From assembly GCA_015657435.1 (NCBI GenBank), contig JADLKH010000001.1, forward strand, positions 40,613 through 53,515: DNA of 12,903 nucleotides, written 5' to 3'. A program made the position numbers and the translations under genes. Each line of letters opens with the position of its first letter. Position 1 is the first letter of the stretch. This document shows, in pieces, positions 7,203 to 12,903 of this stretch. A model generated the notes under the pieces. It worked only from the letters and a program-made list of their open reading frames with translations. It was not told the origin of the DNA and ran no database searches. The DNA is from Synergistales bacterium (lineage in GTDB: Bacteria; Synergistota; Synergistia; Synergistales; 79-D21).

Positions 7203-8921
7203 TCATGCGCTCTCTTCCTTCTTCCCCAGTATCGTCACCATGGGAACGACGTTCGGAGTCCCCCTGGTCAGCCGCCGGATGACCTCGCGCACCCTGCCCT
7301 TGATGCGCGTTTCCAGCTGTTCCGGATCCTGCGCTGCCTTTTCTCCCGTGCTTCCGATTGCCTTCATGACAGCCTTGTGTATTTCTTCGTAAAGCTCCTT
7401 CGCGTCCGTGCTGTGAATGAAGCCGCGGCTTTCGAGGCGAATCTCTCCCGCCAGCTTGCCTTCTTCATCGAGAACGACCGAAAGGACAAGGACTCCATCT
7501 TCCGCAAGTTCCCGCCTTTCCTTGAGGACGCTCCCCTTCATCTCGCCGAGAGCAAGACCGTCGACCAGAACGATGCCGCTGGCAACCGACCCCTTGATTT
7601 GGGCCTTCCCTCTATGGATGCGTAGAATGTCCCCGTTCTGGAGAATATGGACGTTGGCTTCGGAAAGGCCCATCTCGACCGCCAGTTGGGCGTGGCGGTG
7701 CTGGTGCCGCCTTTCCCCGTGTACCGGAACAAAGAACTGGGGTTTCACCATGCTCAGCATCATCTTCAACTCTTCCTGGGAGGCATGGCCCGATGCGTGT
7801 ACGTGCTGTTCCCTGTCGTAGATGACCTCGCATCCCAGGGCGAAAAGCCGATCGATCGTCCGGCTGACGAGCTTTTCGTTCCCGGGGATCGGCGTGGCGA
7901 AGATGGCGACGAGATCCTTCGGCCCTAGGAGGATATGCCTGTGCTCACCCTTGCTCATGAGGACGAGGCCGGAAAAGGGTTCTCCCTGACTGCCCGTCGT
8001 CAGCACCACCAGCCGGTTCGCCGGGATCCTTTCGGCCTCCCCGGCAGGCACGAGCAGGTCTTCGTTCACCTGGATGTAACCGAGCCTCCGTGCCAGTTCG
8101 ACATTCGAAACCATGCTTCTTCCAAGAAGGGCGACCTTACGGTTGAAACGGGCCGCAGCGTCGAAAATCTGCTGGGTCCTGTGAATATTGCTCGCAAAGG
8201 CGGCAATGACGATCCTTCTGTTTCTGTGAAGCCTGAGGATCTGTTCGAAAGATTTGCCGACGATGTTTTCCGAAGGCGTGTACCCGGGTCTTTCCGCATT
8301 CGTCGAGTCGCTGAGAAGAAGCCGGACCCCCTTCTTTCCCGCTTCGGCAAAGGCATTGTAATCCGTCAGGCGCCCGTCTATGGGAGTGGGATCCAGCTTG
8401 AAATCTCCCGTATGGACGACAATCCCCTCCGGCGTTTCGATGATCAGCCCCACTCCATCCGGGATGGAGTGGCAAACTGAAACAAAACGGACCCGGAAAG
8501 CCCCGAGTTCGACGGTTTCTCCGGCGCGAACCTCCTTAAGTTCCGGTTCGTAAGAAGGAGCAAACTCGGAAAGCTTGCCCATCGCCAGCCCAAGCGTCAG
8601 GGCCGTCCCGTAAAGGGGCACGTCGAGTCTCGGAAGGACAAAAGGCAAGGATCCCGTATGATCCTCATGTCCATGGGTCAGGACAATTCCTCGGATCCTA
8701 TCCCTGTTTTCCAGAAGGTAGCTGACATCCGGAATGACAAAATCGATGCCGAACATTTCCTCGTCGGGAAACTTGAGGCCTGAATCGACAACGAGGATGT
8801 CTTCTCCGTACTCGAAAACGAGCATGTTTTTTCCGATTTCTCCGAATCCGCCAAGCGGAATGAACCGCAGTTCTGCGGATGCGCCAGCAGGCTTTCGTTT
8901 CCGGCTTTTGGTTCTTGCCAT
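7203..8921 (-). CDS. rnj: Ribonuclease J
   Basis: The 572-residue protein is a metallo-beta-lactamase/beta-CASP ribonuclease of the RNase J family, which combines endonuclease and 5'-3' exonuclease activity in mRNA decay and rRNA maturation. The metal-binding HGHEDH is at 83-88, with His151 and Asp173 (HTGDFKLD) as further ligands. The beta-CASP insertion with LSDSTNAERPG follows, then HASGHASQEEL and PVHGERRHQ. A C-terminal domain with GIVLVDGLALGEMKGSVLKERREL completes the family layout. The N-terminal MARTKSRKRKPAG is a short basic tail that may help RNA binding. The start is ATG 8921 with GGGAG nine bases upstream. It opens the minus-strand operon, 87 bases after the aldolase stop; no clear promoter was seen in that gap, so expression may rely partly on read-through. 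Whether it is J1- or J2-like cannot be told. Confidence 0.95.
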   Translation of the reverse strand: MARTKSRKRKPAGASAELRFIPLGGFGEIGKNMLVFEYGEDILVVDSGLKFPDEEMFGIDFVIPDVSYLLENRDRIRGIVLTHGHEDHTGSLPFVLPRLDVPLYGTALTLGLAMGKLSEFAPSYEPELKEVRAGETVELGAFRVRFVSVCHSIPDGVGLIIETPEGIVVHTGDFKLDPTPIDGRLTDYNAFAEAGKKGVRLLLSDSTNAERPGYTPSENIVGKSFEQILRLHRNRRIVIAAFASNIHRTQQIFDAAARFNRKVALLGRSMVSNVELARRLGYIQVNEDLLVPAGEAERIPANRLVVLTTGSQGEPFSGLVLMSKGEHRHILLGPKDLVAIFATPIPGNEKLVSRTIDRLFALGCEVIYDREQHVHASGHASQEELKMMLSMVKPQFFVPVHGERRHQHRHAQLAVEMGLSEANVHILQNGDILRIHRGKAQIKGSVASGIVLVDGLALGEMKGSVLKERRELAEDGVLVLSVVLDEEGKLAGEIRLESRGFIHSTDAKELYEEIHKAVMKAIGSTGEKAAQDPEQLETRIKGRVREVIRRLTRGTPNVVPMVTILGKKEESA

Positions 8922-8956
8922 ACCTTCACTCTCCCGTCAAAAAACACCAGAAAACG

Positions 8957-8977
8957 AGGGGTGGACAAGCCACCCCC
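8957..8977 (-). terminator. Possible rho-independent terminator after the aldolase gene
   Basis: The minus strand forms GGGGTGG, loop CTTGT, CCACCCC (7 bp plus one G-U pair), followed by TCGTTTTC and, nine bases on, a second T-run. The stem is good but the first T-tract is short and interrupted, so termination is probably partial. The hairpin lies about 30-50 bases past the aldolase stop and just before rnj. Confidence 0.5.
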
Positions 8978-9008
8978 TTAAAGGCTCCATGGATTTACGA
9001 ATCTGCTC

Positions 9009-10280
9009 TCAGTCGCTGAAGTCACCTTTCCGGCCTTCCTTTCGGGAAAGCCCCAGGGCCTTTTCGCGGGTGAATTCGCTCCTTGCGTTCAGGATCGTTC
9101 TTTCCGGGGCCGCATTCTCATCGGCTCGCCTGGACATCGTTTCAATCAGAACCTCAGCGAGCCCTTCAGCCTTGAAAGACCGGATGTAGCGCGTGGCCCA
9201 TTCTTCGGTTTCAGCCACAATCCTCTCCTGGACAGGTTCCGGGAGTGCCATGATCTGATCGTGAAACGGTTTGTTCGCCTTCTTGTAATCGCCGCCCTTG
9301 CGGCTGATCCCCTGGTCATCGGCCCAGGCAACGATTTCTCTCCATAGGGCCTCCGAAATGCCTCTGTCTTTTTCCTTAACGAAAGAATCCCCCTCGATCA
9401 CGGCATTCCCCGTCTCGGGTTCCATCTTCAGGCCAAGGACGATGTTCTGCCAGAGCGTTCCCACGTTCCCCTTGCTGATCCCCGCACCGGCAAAATGGCC
9501 CACCTTGTCGAAGGGAGTCCCCGAGATCCCGTGCTGGGCGATCGAGACGCCATAAGGACGAATGGCCTCGGCGATTTCCAGGGTCCTCTTCAGGTCGATT
9601 CCTTCCTCCACTCCCGCAGCCTTGTCGTAAGTCCCATGCAGGCTGCCGTTCGAAATCGCGAGGTAATCCGGGAACACGCCCCAGGCATTCAGGCCGCCGA
9701 CGAAGAAAAGCGCCTCGTCGACGGTAGAGAGCTCTCCCTTTCCCTTGATCTCTCCGACCTCCGCCTCGAGACCGAGGTAGGGAGGAACATGCATGGCGAC
9801 ATCTCGGGTGAAGCAGAAGTTCTCCCAGTCCGGGTTGTGGGAAGCGTCAACAGCAACGGAGGTCCAGCCGCGCTCAATGATTTTTCTGAGGTGCGAAATG
9901 GATTTAAGCAGGTCTTCCCTCGATTTGATGCCGTAGTGGTCGACATGAAGCCCGAAAAACACGCCATGGCCCATCTCCGCCGAATAACGGAGCGCATAAT
10001 CGGGAACATTGTCGAACGTACATCCGCAATAGGTCGATTCCGACTTCGCAAGTTCCAGAAGGACCACTGCACGGGTCTTCTTCGCGGCTTTCAACAGTCC
10101 CTTTACCGTCAAGGGATTCCGCACGTTCGCAGCCAGGACGATCGATCCGCTTTTTTTCGCGGCTTCGGCAATATCTCTGCCGCTGACCAGTGCCACCGGT
10201 TCCTCCCCGTAAAGGGCCTGGACGTTCAACGGCCTCTTGCGGAGAACCTCCCTGTAGCCGGCACCTTCAACCTTTATCAT
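9009..10280 (-). CDS. Class II fructose-bisphosphate aldolase family protein (long form)
   Basis: The 423-residue protein is a zinc-dependent class II aldolase; family members cleave fructose- or tagatose-1,6-bisphosphate or related sugars to two trioses. Recognisable elements are LHVDHYG (111-117) with catalytic Asp114 and zinc His115, VDASHNPDWENF (144-155), EAEVGE (172-177), NGSLHGTY (211-218) with His215, and AQHGISG (248-254) with His250. The NxDTD phosphate-binding motif is altered to GNVGTLWQN (271-279), and the usual HGGSG is HGISG. A C-terminal extension of about 120 residues makes it longer than E. coli FbaA (about 360). The ATG at 10280 is chosen because AAGGAGGTG lies nine bases upstream. 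True substrate is uncertain: fructose-bisphosphate aldolase is likely, but a related sugar bisphosphate is possible. The gene is followed by a weak terminator and then rnj. Confidence 0.8.
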   Translation of the reverse strand: MIKVEGAGYREVLRKRPLNVQALYGEEPVALVSGRDIAEAAKKSGSIVLAANVRNPLTVKGLLKAAKKTRAVVLLELAKSESTYCGCTFDNVPDYALRYSAEMGHGVFFGLHVDHYGIKSREDLLKSISHLRKIIERGWTSVAVDASHNPDWENFCFTRDVAMHVPPYLGLEAEVGEIKGKGELSTVDEALFFVGGLNAWGVFPDYLAISNGSLHGTYDKAAGVEEGIDLKRTLEIAEAIRPYGVSIAQHGISGTPFDKVGHFAGAGISKGNVGTLWQNIVLGLKMEPETGNAVIEGDSFVKEKDRGISEALWREIVAWADDQGISRKGGDYKKANKPFHDQIMALPEPVQERIVAETEEWATRYIRSFKAEGLAEVLIETMSRRADENAAPERTILNARSEFTREKALGLSRKEGRKGDFSD

Positions 10281-10289
10281 TACGGAAAG

Positions 10290-10298
10290 CACCTCCTT
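10290..10298 (-). promoter_or_regulatory. Strong Shine-Dalgarno of the aldolase gene
   Basis: AAGGAGGTG on the minus strand is nearly a full complement of the 16S rRNA tail and ends nine bases before the ATG at 10280. An in-frame GTG (10292-10290) lies inside this site, so it cannot be the start. Confidence 0.8.
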
Positions 10299-10382
10299 AG
10301 GCGATCACGCCCTATACGTTACCATGTCGGGAGGAATTATCAAGACACGCAGTCCGTGCATGCCGCCGAAGGAACGGGGGGG

Positions 10383-10411
10383 TTGCACGTTCAACGAGGC
10401 CATGATAGTAT
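10383..10411 (+). promoter_or_regulatory. Probable promoter of the tRNA-Gln/tRNA-Glu unit
   Basis: TTGCAC (10383-10388), a 17-base spacer and TAGTAT (10406-10411) form a sigma-70-type promoter with partial consensus boxes. The expected transcript start, near 10418, lies about 30 bases before the first tRNA. The rest of 10299-10449 shows no gene; it separates the divergent aldolase and tRNA units. No convincing aldolase promoter was found there. Confidence 0.55.
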
Positions 10412-10449
10412 TATGCGCGCTCGCCCGGAAGAAGCCGGCGATGCCGTAT

Positions 10450-10523
10450 TGGGGAATCGTCTAACGGCAGGACAGCTGACTCTGGATCAGCCAATCGTGG
10501 TTCGAATCCACGTTCCCCAGCCA
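10450..10523 (+). tRNA. tRNA-Gln (anticodon CUG)
   Basis: A complete cloverleaf is visible. The acceptor stem TGGGGAA (10450-10456) pairs with TTCCCCA (10513-10519), followed by discriminator G and an encoded CCA at 10521-10523. The anticodon stem GCTGA/TCAGC closes the loop CTCTGGA with anticodon CTG at 10482-10484, reading CAG. The T arm is GTGG TTCGAAT CCAC. The weak first pair (T-A) is usual for glutamine tRNAs. Confidence 0.95.
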
Positions 10524-10539
10524 ACTTGAGCTCTATTAC

Positions 10540-10615
10540 GGTCCCATCGTCCAGTGGCCCAGGACACCGGGTTCTCAGCCCGGGAACAGGGGTTCGAATC
10601 CCCTTGGGACTGCCA
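10540..10615 (+). tRNA. tRNA-Glu (anticodon CUC)
   Basis: The acceptor stem GGTCCCA (10540-10546) pairs with TGGGACT (10605-10611), starting with a G-U pair. The discriminator is G, and CCA is encoded at 10613-10615. The anticodon stem CCGGG/CCCGG closes the loop TTCTCAG, with anticodon CTC at 10574-10576 reading GAG. The T arm is AGGGG TTCGAAT CCCCT. It lies 16 bases after tRNA-Gln and is probably cotranscribed with it. Confidence 0.95.
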
Positions 10616-10627
10616 TCTTTTGAACAG

Positions 10628-10664
10628 GGGCCTCCGCTTCGAAGCGGAGGCCCTTCGTTTTTTC
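10628..10664 (+). terminator. Rho-independent terminator of the tRNA unit
   Basis: GGGCCTCCGCTTC (10628-10640) is followed directly by its perfect reverse complement (10641-10653), giving an eleven-pair stem with a four-base loop, then TTCGTTTTTTC. This is a strong factor-independent terminator thirteen bases past the CCA of tRNA-Glu. Confidence 0.93.
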
Positions 10665-10725
10665 TCCAGTTTGCACTCCGGAAATTCATCGTTTCTTTTT
10701 TTACGGGCGATTTTAGCTCTTTCCC

Positions 10726-10754
10726 TTGACGTTAAACCAAGCTTGAGACAAAAT
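10726..10754 (+). promoter_or_regulatory. Probable promoter of the cold-shock gene
   Basis: TTGACG (10726-10731), a 17-base spacer and CAAAAT (10749-10754) form a good -35 and a partial -10 box. Transcription starting near 10761 would give a leader of about 70 bases before the ATG at 10833. Confidence 0.6.
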
Positions 10755-10774
10755 CAGGAAGGCGCCTCGCGTCA

Positions 10775-10815
10775 GGTACCCGGTGCCGTTAAATTTTGAA
10801 GGACCGTATTGGTCC
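10775..10815 (+). promoter_or_regulatory. Structured leader of the cold-shock mRNA (two hairpins before the ribosome site)
   Basis: GGTAC CCG GTGCC (10775-10787, one G-U pair) and the perfect GGACC GTATT GGTCC (10801-10815) can each fold as a five-pair hairpin. The second ends two bases before the AGGAGGT site (10818-10824). Such leaders in cold-shock genes can respond to temperature; that function here is inferred. Confidence 0.45.
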
Positions 10816-10832
10816 GCAGGAGGTCAGGCTTT

Positions 10833-11033
10833 ATGGAGCAGGGAGTCGTCAAGTGGTTCAACGGAACGAAAGGCTACGGCTTCATCACCCGTGACAGCGG
10901 CGGCGACGTTTTCGTCCATTACTCGGGGATCCAGATGAACGGCTTCAAGACCCTGGAAGAGAACCAGAGGGTTTCATTCAAGGTCGTGGATGGTGCCAAG
11001 GGTCCGCAGGCCGTCGAGGTTTCGCCTCTCTAG
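10833..11033 (+). CDS. csp: Cold-shock protein (CspA family)
   Basis: The 66-residue protein is a single cold-shock domain, a five-stranded barrel that binds single-stranded RNA and DNA and acts as an RNA chaperone. It opens with [18 protein letters not shown], containing RNP1 (KGYGFI, 13-18); RNP2 follows as VFVHY (26-30). The length is standard. A perfect AGGAGGT site (10818-10824) lies eight bases before the ATG. An upstream in-frame GTG at 10809 would add eight residues but precedes the ribosome site, so it is rejected. The gene is monocistronic, with its own promoter and a strong terminator. It faces rlmN convergently. Cold induction is not certain, since many members of the family are constitutive. 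Confidence 0.97.
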   Translation: MEQGVVKWFNGTKGYGFITRDSGGDVFVHYSGIQMNGFKTLEENQRVSFKVVDGAKGPQAVEVSPL

Positions 11034-11059
11034 TTTCCCGAAGCCACTCCGGATTTTTC

Positions 11060-11101
11060 GGGAGGATTTGACCTTGCGTCAAATCCTCCCTTCTCTTTTC
11101 C
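11060..11101 (+). terminator. Rho-independent terminator of the cold-shock gene, overlapping the end of rlmN
   Basis: GGGAGGATTTGAC (11060-11072), loop CTTGC, then the perfect complement GTCAAATCCTCCC (11078-11090) and TTCTCTTTTC. The thirteen-pair stem serves the plus strand; the minus strand has no T-tract after the stem. The rlmN stop codon (11081-11079) lies within the stem. Confidence 0.88.
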
Positions 11102-12107
11102 GCAGCTGGCCGCAAGCCGCAGCGATATCCTCTCCCCGTTCTCTTCTGACCTCCGCCTCGATGCCCCGCGAAACCAGCACTTGCCTGAACTGTTCGACCC
11201 TCTCCCGTGACGGCTTCCTGAACGAGTCGCAGGTTGCGTTCCAGGAGATCAGGTTGACGTAGCTTTTCAATCCCTTCAGGCGATCGGCCAGAATCATCGC
11301 CTGAGAGCGCGAATCATTGACGCCTTCCATGAGCATGTACTCGATCGAGACCCGGTCCCCGGTTTTTTCCTGATAGGTGCGGATCGCCGCAAACAATTCC
11401 GAAAGCGGATACCGCCGGTTCACGGGCATCAGCCGGTCGCGCAGTTCGTCTTCCGCCGCATGGATGGAAACCGCAAGCCGGATGCCGGGATTCGCCTCGG
11501 CCAGAGCGAGGATCCCCGGAACGATTCCGGCCGTTGAAACCGTCATTCTTCGGGCTCCCAGGTTCCTCATCTTGGGGTGCTTCAGATTCTCGACCGCCTT
11601 CAGGAAGGCACCCATGTTCAGGAAAGGTTCGCCCATCCCCATGAAGACAAGGTTATCGATCGACGTCTCCTGCTGTTTTTCCATCGCCAGGAACTGACCG
11701 ACGATTTCCCCGCAGGATAGATTGCGAACAAATCCCGACTGTCCCGTCGCACAGAAGGTACAGCCAAGCGGACAGCCCACCTGCGTGGAGATGCAGGCCG
11801 TTCTTCGGCCATCCTGCAGGAGAAGGACCGACTCCACGGACTGTCCGTCATGGAGGGACCAAAGCGACTTTTCCGTGCCGTCCTTCCTGGAAATTTCCCG
11901 CTTAACCTCCCTGGGAACAATTTCTCCGAACGTCTCGGCAGCCTTCCTTCTGAGATCCAGCGAGAGATTGGTCATCCCCTCGAACGCAAACACGCGCCGG
12001 GCATAGATCCAGCCACAGATCTGATCGGCCCTGAAGGGGGCTTCGCCCCACTCTTCGCGGCAAAGGGTTCTCCATTCTTCAAAATCCAGGTCCAGCGCAA
12101 AACGCAT
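11079..12107 (-). CDS. rlmN: 23S rRNA/tRNA (adenine-C2)-methyltransferase RlmN
   Basis: The 342-residue radical SAM enzyme methylates C2 of A2503 in 23S rRNA and, in several bacteria, of A37 in some tRNAs, which aids translational fidelity. The cluster motif CPLGCTFC has cysteines 112, 116 and 119. The resolving cysteine is at 105 (TACISTQ), and the methyl-carrying cysteine at about 332 in AAACGQL. MGMGEPFLN is the SAM-binding GEP-type motif. ATG 12107 is chosen because GGGGGAG lies eight bases upstream; the frame continues upstream only through tRNA-Ala and its terminator, which cannot be coding. No separate promoter is seen in the 41 bases between terminator and start, so expression may come from read-through of the tRNA-Ala transcript. 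RlmN is preferred over Cfr by its rRNA-housekeeping context and overall similarity. Confidence 0.95.
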   Translation of the reverse strand: MRFALDLDFEEWRTLCREEWGEAPFRADQICGWIYARRVFAFEGMTNLSLDLRRKAAETFGEIVPREVKREISRKDGTEKSLWSLHDGQSVESVLLLQDGRRTACISTQVGCPLGCTFCATGQSGFVRNLSCGEIVGQFLAMEKQQETSIDNLVFMGMGEPFLNMGAFLKAVENLKHPKMRNLGARRMTVSTAGIVPGILALAEANPGIRLAVSIHAAEDELRDRLMPVNRRYPLSELFAAIRTYQEKTGDRVSIEYMLMEGVNDSRSQAMILADRLKGLKSYVNLISWNATCDSFRKPSRERVEQFRQVLVSRGIEAEVRRERGEDIAAACGQLRKREGRI

Positions 12108-12148
12108 CCGAATCACTCCCCCGGTCGGGTTGTAAAGGCTAAATGAAA

Positions 12149-12172
12149 AGGCCTGTCCAAAAGGACAGGCCT
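12149..12172 (-). terminator. Bidirectional terminator between tRNA-Ala and rlmN
   Basis: The minus strand reads AGGCCTGTCC, loop TTTT, GGACAGGCCT, then TTTCATTT. The ten-pair stem is perfect. On the plus strand the same stem is followed by CGGTTTTT. It ends about ten bases past the tRNA-Ala 3' end, so it should stop most tRNA transcripts while letting some reach rlmN. Confidence 0.85.
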
Positions 12173-12181
12173 CGGTTTTTC

Positions 12182-12256
12182 TGGTGGAGGTGAGGGGATT
12201 CGAACCCCTGGCCCCCTGCATGCCATGCAGGTGCGCTCCCGCTGCGCCACACCCCC
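12182..12256 (-). tRNA. tRNA-Ala (anticodon GGC)
   Basis: On the minus strand the acceptor stem GGGGGTG (12256-12250) pairs with CACCTCC (one G-U pair), followed by discriminator A and an encoded CCA (12184-12182). The D arm is GCGC/GCGC. The anticodon stem CCTGC/GCAGG closes the loop ATGGCAT with anticodon GGC, reading GCC and GCU. The T arm is AGGGG TTCGAAT CCCCT. Confidence 0.95.
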
Positions 12257-12266
12257 CCGATCGAAC

Positions 12267-12287
12267 GGGCTTCATTATACGAAGCCC
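12267..12287. repeat. Perfect inverted repeat enclosing the tRNA-Ala -10 box
   Basis: GGGCTTC (12267-12273) and GAAGCCC (12281-12287) are exact complements around the seven bases ATTATAC, which contain the -10 hexamer of the minus-strand promoter. It could be an operator or a cruciform-capable element, or a coincidence of a G+C-rich discriminator. Confidence 0.6.
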
Positions 12288-12302
12288 TTCTCCGGCTGTC
12301 AA
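12274..12302 (-). promoter_or_regulatory. Perfect-consensus sigma-70 promoter of tRNA-Ala
   Basis: On the minus strand, TTGACA (12302-12297), exactly 17 bases, then TATAAT (12279-12274). Both hexamers match the consensus fully. Transcription from about 12267 would begin roughly ten bases before the tRNA 5' end. A promoter this strong is expected for a stable-RNA gene. Confidence 0.93.
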
Positions 12303-12352
12303 CCGAAGATTTGCCCCTTGCCCGTCCTCCCGGTTCGTGCAAGGATGAAGCC

Positions 12353-12903
12353 ATGACGAAAAACAGGCTTCGCTTTCTGATCCCGGCCTTTCTCATTCTG
12401 TGGGTTTGCTCTCCGTCTTCTCTCGCCGAGGCGGCGATAGAGCCGTTTTCGGGAAACCTTCCCAAGGAACTGGCATACGTCCTCTCGGACACCGTCAGGG
12501 AAGGGGAACCTCTCCTGCGCCCAGCGGCGGAAACCTTGCAGGTTTCCCGCCGTATCCTTCTGGTTTCAGCTTTTGAAACACTCGGTTGGGGGCATGAGCT
12601 TTCCCTGGCGGAAAAGCTTTGCCCCGGGAAAGGTCTTGACTGTCTTTCACGCTTCACGACCCCCCGCCCTCCTTCCGTGTTTCTCGATTTCCCCGACGAA
12701 ACCCCTTCAAAGGACGATCTCCTCGACATCCTGAACTGGATCCGCGCCTGCCGCGAATCGATCGCCTGGGATTTCGTCCTGTCTGGTGAGACGACGACGT
12801 TAAGGCTTCACAGAAACGGCATCTCGGCCCCTGGCGACCCATGGGAAATCAGGCTTCAGGAAAACCTCGACGAGACCGAGGCGCTTCGAGCACTTCATGA
12901 AAT
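12353..12903 (+). CDS. Unrecognised secreted protein, 5' part (runs off the right edge)
   Basis: ATG 12353 opens a frame of 183 codons that is still open at the window end. AAGGA (12341-12345) lies seven bases upstream. The N-terminus MTKNRLRFLIPAFLILWVCS is a classic signal peptide: basic start, hydrophobic core, and a likely signal peptidase I site after SSLA (residue 25). No lipobox cysteine sits at the cleavage point. The exported part is acidic and contains a short segment with two cysteines (LCPGKGLDCL, about 89-98) that could form a disulfide. The part from about 108 (VFLDFPDETPSKDDLL) looks like a globular domain with alternating strands and helices. I do not recognise the family. The gene diverges from tRNA-Ala; no clear plus-strand promoter was seen in 12257-12352. 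Confidence 0.8.
   Translation, partial: MTKNRLRFLIPAFLILWVCSPSSLAEAAIEPFSGNLPKELAYVLSDTVREGEPLLRPAAETLQVSRRILLVSAFETLGWGHELSLAEKLCPGKGLDCLSRFTTPRPPSVFLDFPDETPSKDDLLDILNWIRACRESIAWDFVLSGETTTLRLHRNGISAPGDPWEIRLQENLDETEALRALHE

Noticed and set aside
8922..9008. Riboswitch or promoter in the gap before rnj
   Set aside because: The 87-base gap holds only the partial terminator and the ribosome site; no conserved riboswitch core or spaced promoter boxes could be made out.
10299..10382. Possible minus-strand promoter for the aldolase (TTGATA with TATAGG)
   Set aside because: The spacer is about 21 bases, too long for a standard promoter, and no better-spaced pair was seen.
9495..10529. Plus-strand open frame of 344 codons opposite the aldolase and running into tRNA-Gln
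   Set aside because: It is antisense to a well-supported gene, ends inside a tRNA and has no recognisable motif.
10411..10689. Minus-strand open frame containing GIRTPVPGLR-type sequence
   Set aside because: This is the familiar false protein produced by translating tRNA genes antisense; it spans both tRNAs and the terminator.
12108..12302. Upstream extension of the rlmN reading frame
   Set aside because: The added part would be translated from the tRNA-Ala gene and its terminator; a strong ribosome site supports the ATG at 12107.
12345..12356. Three-codon mini-ORF (ATG AAG CCA TGA) whose stop overlaps the secreted protein start
   Set aside because: AAGG abuts its ATG directly, leaving no ribosome spacing, and such a short frame is easily chance.
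12139..12729. Minus-strand open frame of 196 codons over the secreted-protein gene and tRNA-Ala
   Set aside because: It crosses a tRNA gene and a perfect promoter, and the opposite strand has a signal peptide and ribosome site.

Overview
The window looks like chromosomal backbone from a bacterium of fairly high G+C content (upper fifties per cent by eye). It has strong Shine-Dalgarno sites and densely packed, mostly minus-strand genes. The gene set (RNase J, long class II aldolase, DUF4321, DUF5693, CsaB, Na/Pi cotransporter with PhoU domain) fits the Synergistota best, with Bacillota-like lineages as the alternative. This placement is inferred from gene families and order, not from a marker-gene search. 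I see no insertion sequence, prophage, CRISPR array or plasmid gene.

Layout. (1) From 10280 down to position 1 the minus strand carries class II aldolase, a possible terminator, then RNase J, NptA-type Na/Pi transporter, UppP, DUF4321 membrane protein, Maf pyrophosphatase, DUF5693 membrane protein, CsaB, a transketolase-like N-terminal subunit and the start of its C-terminal partner, which is cut by the window edge. From RNase J onward the genes are separated by at most 43 bases or overlap (4-base ATGA overlaps at Maf/DUF5693 and CsaB/transketolase-like; 47, 25 and 11 bases elsewhere), so they look like one operon. (2) From 10383 to 10664 the plus strand has a promoter, tRNA-Gln(CUG), tRNA-Glu(CUC) and a strong terminator. 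(3) From 10726 to 11101 is a cold-shock protein gene with its own promoter, a hairpin-bearing leader and a terminator. (4) From 12302 to 11079 the minus strand has a perfect consensus promoter, tRNA-Ala(GGC), a bidirectional terminator and rlmN. (5) From 12353 to the right edge is the start of an unrecognised secreted protein on the plus strand.

How it works together. UppP (lipid carrier recycling) and CsaB (pyruvylation of cell-wall polysaccharide, the usual anchor for SLH-domain surface proteins) point to cell-envelope polysaccharide assembly. DUF5693 and DUF4321 are membrane proteins of unknown role in the same operon. RNase J, RlmN, the three tRNAs and the cold-shock protein are RNA metabolism and translation functions.

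The strongest lead is the transketolase-like subunit coupled to csaB. The fold-level alignment to transketolase N-terminal subunits is clear, yet every active-site histidine motif I can align has been replaced (GHPGG, SKGH, LQGHP and the terminal WHG), and GDGE has become GDRE. The Mg-binding Asp and the VxxN Asn remain. It is therefore either a pseudoenzyme or a thiamine-diphosphate enzyme with different chemistry, tied to envelope polysaccharide synthesis.
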